The position numbers were made by a program, and so were the translations under genes. A DNA stretch of 24,964 nt from a bacterium (GTDB lineage Bacteria; SZUA-79; Acidulodesulfobacterales; Acidulodesulfobacteraceae): assembly GCA_021806125.1 (NCBI GenBank), contig JAJZYC010000006.1, positions 1 through 24,964 on the forward strand, written 5' to 3'. The notes beneath the pieces were generated by a model, which saw only the letters and a program-made list of their open reading frames with translations, made no database searches and was not told the origin of the DNA. How positions within the stretch are numbered: position 1 is the first letter of the stretch; the number at the start of each line of letters is the position of its first letter. Positions 23,828 through 24,964 of the stretch are shown here, piece after piece.

Positions 23828-23904
23828 GCCCCCGTAGCTCAGTAGGATAGAGCAGAGGTTTCCTAAACCTTTGGTCATCGGTTCGATTCCGGTCGGGGGC
23901 ACCA
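23828..23904 (+). tRNA. tRNA-Arg(CCT)
   Basis: A 77-base cloverleaf with acceptor GCCCCCG/CGGGGGC, D-stem GCTC/GAGC, anticodon stem GAGGT/ACCTT, loop TTCCTAA with anticodon CCT, T-arm with GGTTCGATTCC, discriminator A and encoded CCA. It reads AGG codons. CATAAT at 23809-23814 could be its -10, giving a start about 7 bases upstream. Minor arginine tRNA genes are frequent integration sites, and a remnant resembling an integrase start lies 128 bases downstream. Confidence 0.96.
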
Positions 23905-24032
23905 GTTAAAAACCCAATAAATAAGCCTTTTCAGACTACCTTAAGAAATTTTATATTGATTATAATTTGCATAAATTTTATAATTTTTATATGATTTTTG
24001 TCCCAAGGATTTTATAGGTCAGGAGAACTAAA

Positions 24033-24237
24033 ATGTCTGGAAGTATAAGGCTTAGAGGTAAATTTTACCATTACGACTTAATGATAGACGGCAAACGTTA
24101 TAAAGGCTCGACGAGAACGGGCGTTCGACAGGAAAAGCTCTGAAGATTTAAAAAGAGATGAATACGAAAGAGCGTTAAAGATTATAAGGGAGTATGAGAA
24201 GAACGGCGGAAAATCAAACGACGCAGATGACATATAA
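24033..24237 (+). pseudogene. Frameshifted N-terminal remnant of a phage-type integrase
   Basis: An ATG with a good AGGAG site (24021-24025) opens a frame of 36 codons containing IRLRGKFYHYDLMIDGKRYK and GSTRTG, which resembles the arm-binding N-terminus of tyrosine recombinases. The frame ends in TGA at 24141-24143. Reading resumes one base later in the +1 frame from about 24121 (FDRKSSEDLKRDEYERALKI) to TAA at 24235-24237, the part that normally leads into the helical core-binding domain. The catalytic domain is absent, so this is a frameshifted and truncated remnant. Its position just past tRNA-Arg(CCT) is where such an integrase would be expected. An intact small protein of unknown role (the 36-codon frame) is less likely. 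Confidence 0.55.
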
Positions 24238-24252
24238 ACGCATGCCGTTTAT
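24234..24252. repeat. Hairpin at the end of the integrase remnant
   Basis: A perfect 7-bp stem ATAAACG/CGTTTAT with loop CATGC includes the remnant's stop codon. It marks the change from A/T-rich remnant to a GC-rich stretch and is not followed by a T-tract. It may be a junction or element-end structure. Confidence 0.45.
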
Positions 24253-24425
24253 GGGTATAGCCACCTGGTTCCGGAGACACGTCAACCACCCCGCCCCACC
24301 GGACTGGGACTTCCATACGGAGAGTTAAAAAAACCGTTGACGATGTTTGGAATAAGAGCGATAAAAAAGGTTTTATACCTAAACGAAAAATCAAAGCCCT
24401 TAAAACGCAAATATGAAAGGAATTT
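24253..24425. other. Gap without a recognisable gene, with a GC-rich patch
   Basis: From about 24260 to 24320 the sequence is much richer in C and G than its surroundings (for example CCACCTGG and CCACCCCGCCCCACCGG), then returns to A/T-rich sequence. Only short frames occur on either strand and none is recognisable. I searched by eye for a second copy of the tRNA-Arg(CCT) 3' end as an attachment site and saw none in the window. Confidence 0.4.
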
Positions 24426-24944
24426 TTATAAGTTATTAAGGAAAAATATATCGGAATTTTTAATTCTATTAAAAGCTATTTCAGAAGCTTTTTTAACTAC
24501 ATCGGCAAAAGAGTAAGGGCAATTATCTGGAATTAAATCTAATACGCTTTCGTCTTTTATGTCTTTAGATAATATATCTACGGCGTCTGTCCATGCATCT
24601 TCAAAAGCTAAACCAATTTTAGATTTTAAACCGGGATTACTTTTAATAGTTTTTATAATCTGTTTTACAGAATTGTAAATCGTTAAATTCCAGCTCTTAG
24701 TTCTTAAATCAGGCTGATTATCCCATTTATATATATGAGAAAGAAGATTTGCAAGATAGCTTTCTAACTTATAATATTCCGATTTTCCCAAGTCTTTTAC
24801 CTCTTCCGCTAAGTTAATATAATCTATTTCGTCTAATTTGCCTTCTTTAAGGAGTTCCGCGTTGGTCATAGCCCAAGTGTAATAATCGGTATTGTATAGA
24901 CCGGAAAGATTATTTACGGCAGACTTTTCTTTTACGTTTAACAT
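24426..24944 (-). CDS. DUF29 family protein
   Basis: A 172-residue soluble, helical protein of the DUF29 family, whose function is unknown. The family pattern is clear: LYNTDYYTWAMTNAELLKEG (about 16-35), then LDEIDYINLAEEVKDLGKSE (about 37-56), LLSHIYKWDNQP (near 67-78), and the final CPYSFADVV (near 142-150). DUF29 genes are frequent in accessory and mobile regions. This one follows the integrase remnant and is on the opposite strand, so it may belong to the same island. AAAGGT lies upstream of the ATG. The gene appears complete, ending 20 bases before the window edge. Confidence 0.88.
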   Translation of the reverse strand: MLNVKEKSAVNNLSGLYNTDYYTWAMTNAELLKEGKLDEIDYINLAEEVKDLGKSEYYKLESYLANLLSHIYKWDNQPDLRTKSWNLTIYNSVKQIIKTIKSNPGLKSKIGLAFEDAWTDAVDILSKDIKDESVLDLIPDNCPYSFADVVKKASEIAFNRIKNSDIFFLNNL

Positions 24945-24964
24945 AATTTTAATACCTTTTAAAA

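Noticed and set aside
24182..24394. Minus-strand 70-codon open frame in the GC-rich patch
   Set aside because: It overlaps the integrase remnant, lacks a ribosome site and shows no recognisable family pattern, so it is probably chance.

Overview
The window comes from an AT-rich, diderm (Gram-negative) bacterium. The evidence is a set of lipobox lipoproteins (a SmpA/BamE-like protein, an OprM-type outer-membrane channel and PstS), a complete tripartite RND efflux system, DapF and a soluble lytic transglycosylase. Small palindromic repeats of the GTCATTGCGAG...GAAGCAATC and CCCGCTTTCGCGGG types occupy several intergenic gaps. This combination suggests a deltaproteobacterium-like lineage, but no marker gene here fixes the taxonomy, so that is inference.

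Left part (about 1-8.8 kb, all on the minus strand): a lipoprotein, dapF, a Slt-type transglycosylase and ligA form a compact run. After a perfect 30-bp inverted repeat come a secreted YncE-like beta-propeller protein and a UbiB/ABC1-family kinase-like membrane protein, coupled by a TTGA stop/start overlap. A run of 17 C lies just past the ubiB-like stop at the window edge.

Middle part (8.8-17.4 kb): a nested palindrome at 8905-9073, then two peptide/nickel-type ABC permeases (DppC-like and DppB-like) that are divergent rather than in the usual single operon. A GIY-YIG nuclease gene sits between palindromic repeats and fills the gap between dppB and the RND pump. The pump and its adaptor (minus) diverge from the outer-membrane factor (plus). 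The latter has a near-consensus promoter carrying an operator-like palindrome in its spacer.

Phosphate block (17.3-22.3 kb, minus): pstS-pstC-pstA-pstB-phoU in the classical order. Upstream of pstS are four AT-rich octamers at an exact 11-bp period followed by a TATAAT, laid out like a PhoB/PhoP-activated promoter. A perfect palindrome and a possible internal promoter lie between pstS and pstC. PstA lacks the residues aligned with E. coli Arg170, Arg220 and Glu224. An iron-type alcohol dehydrogenase diverges from pstS, and its -35 element coincides with the outermost Pho half-site.

Right end (23.5-25 kb): two tRNA-Arg genes (ACG on minus, CCT on plus), then a frameshifted remnant resembling the start of a phage-type integrase 128 bp past tRNA-Arg(CCT), a GC-rich patch I cannot identify, and a DUF29 gene. 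This looks like the eroded edge of an element integrated at a tRNA gene.

The items most worth checking are the Pho-box array shared by pstS and the dehydrogenase, the PstA substitutions, the GIY-YIG gene enclosed by palindromes, and the tRNA/integrase remnant. I did not find a clearly new multi-gene defence or biosynthetic system.
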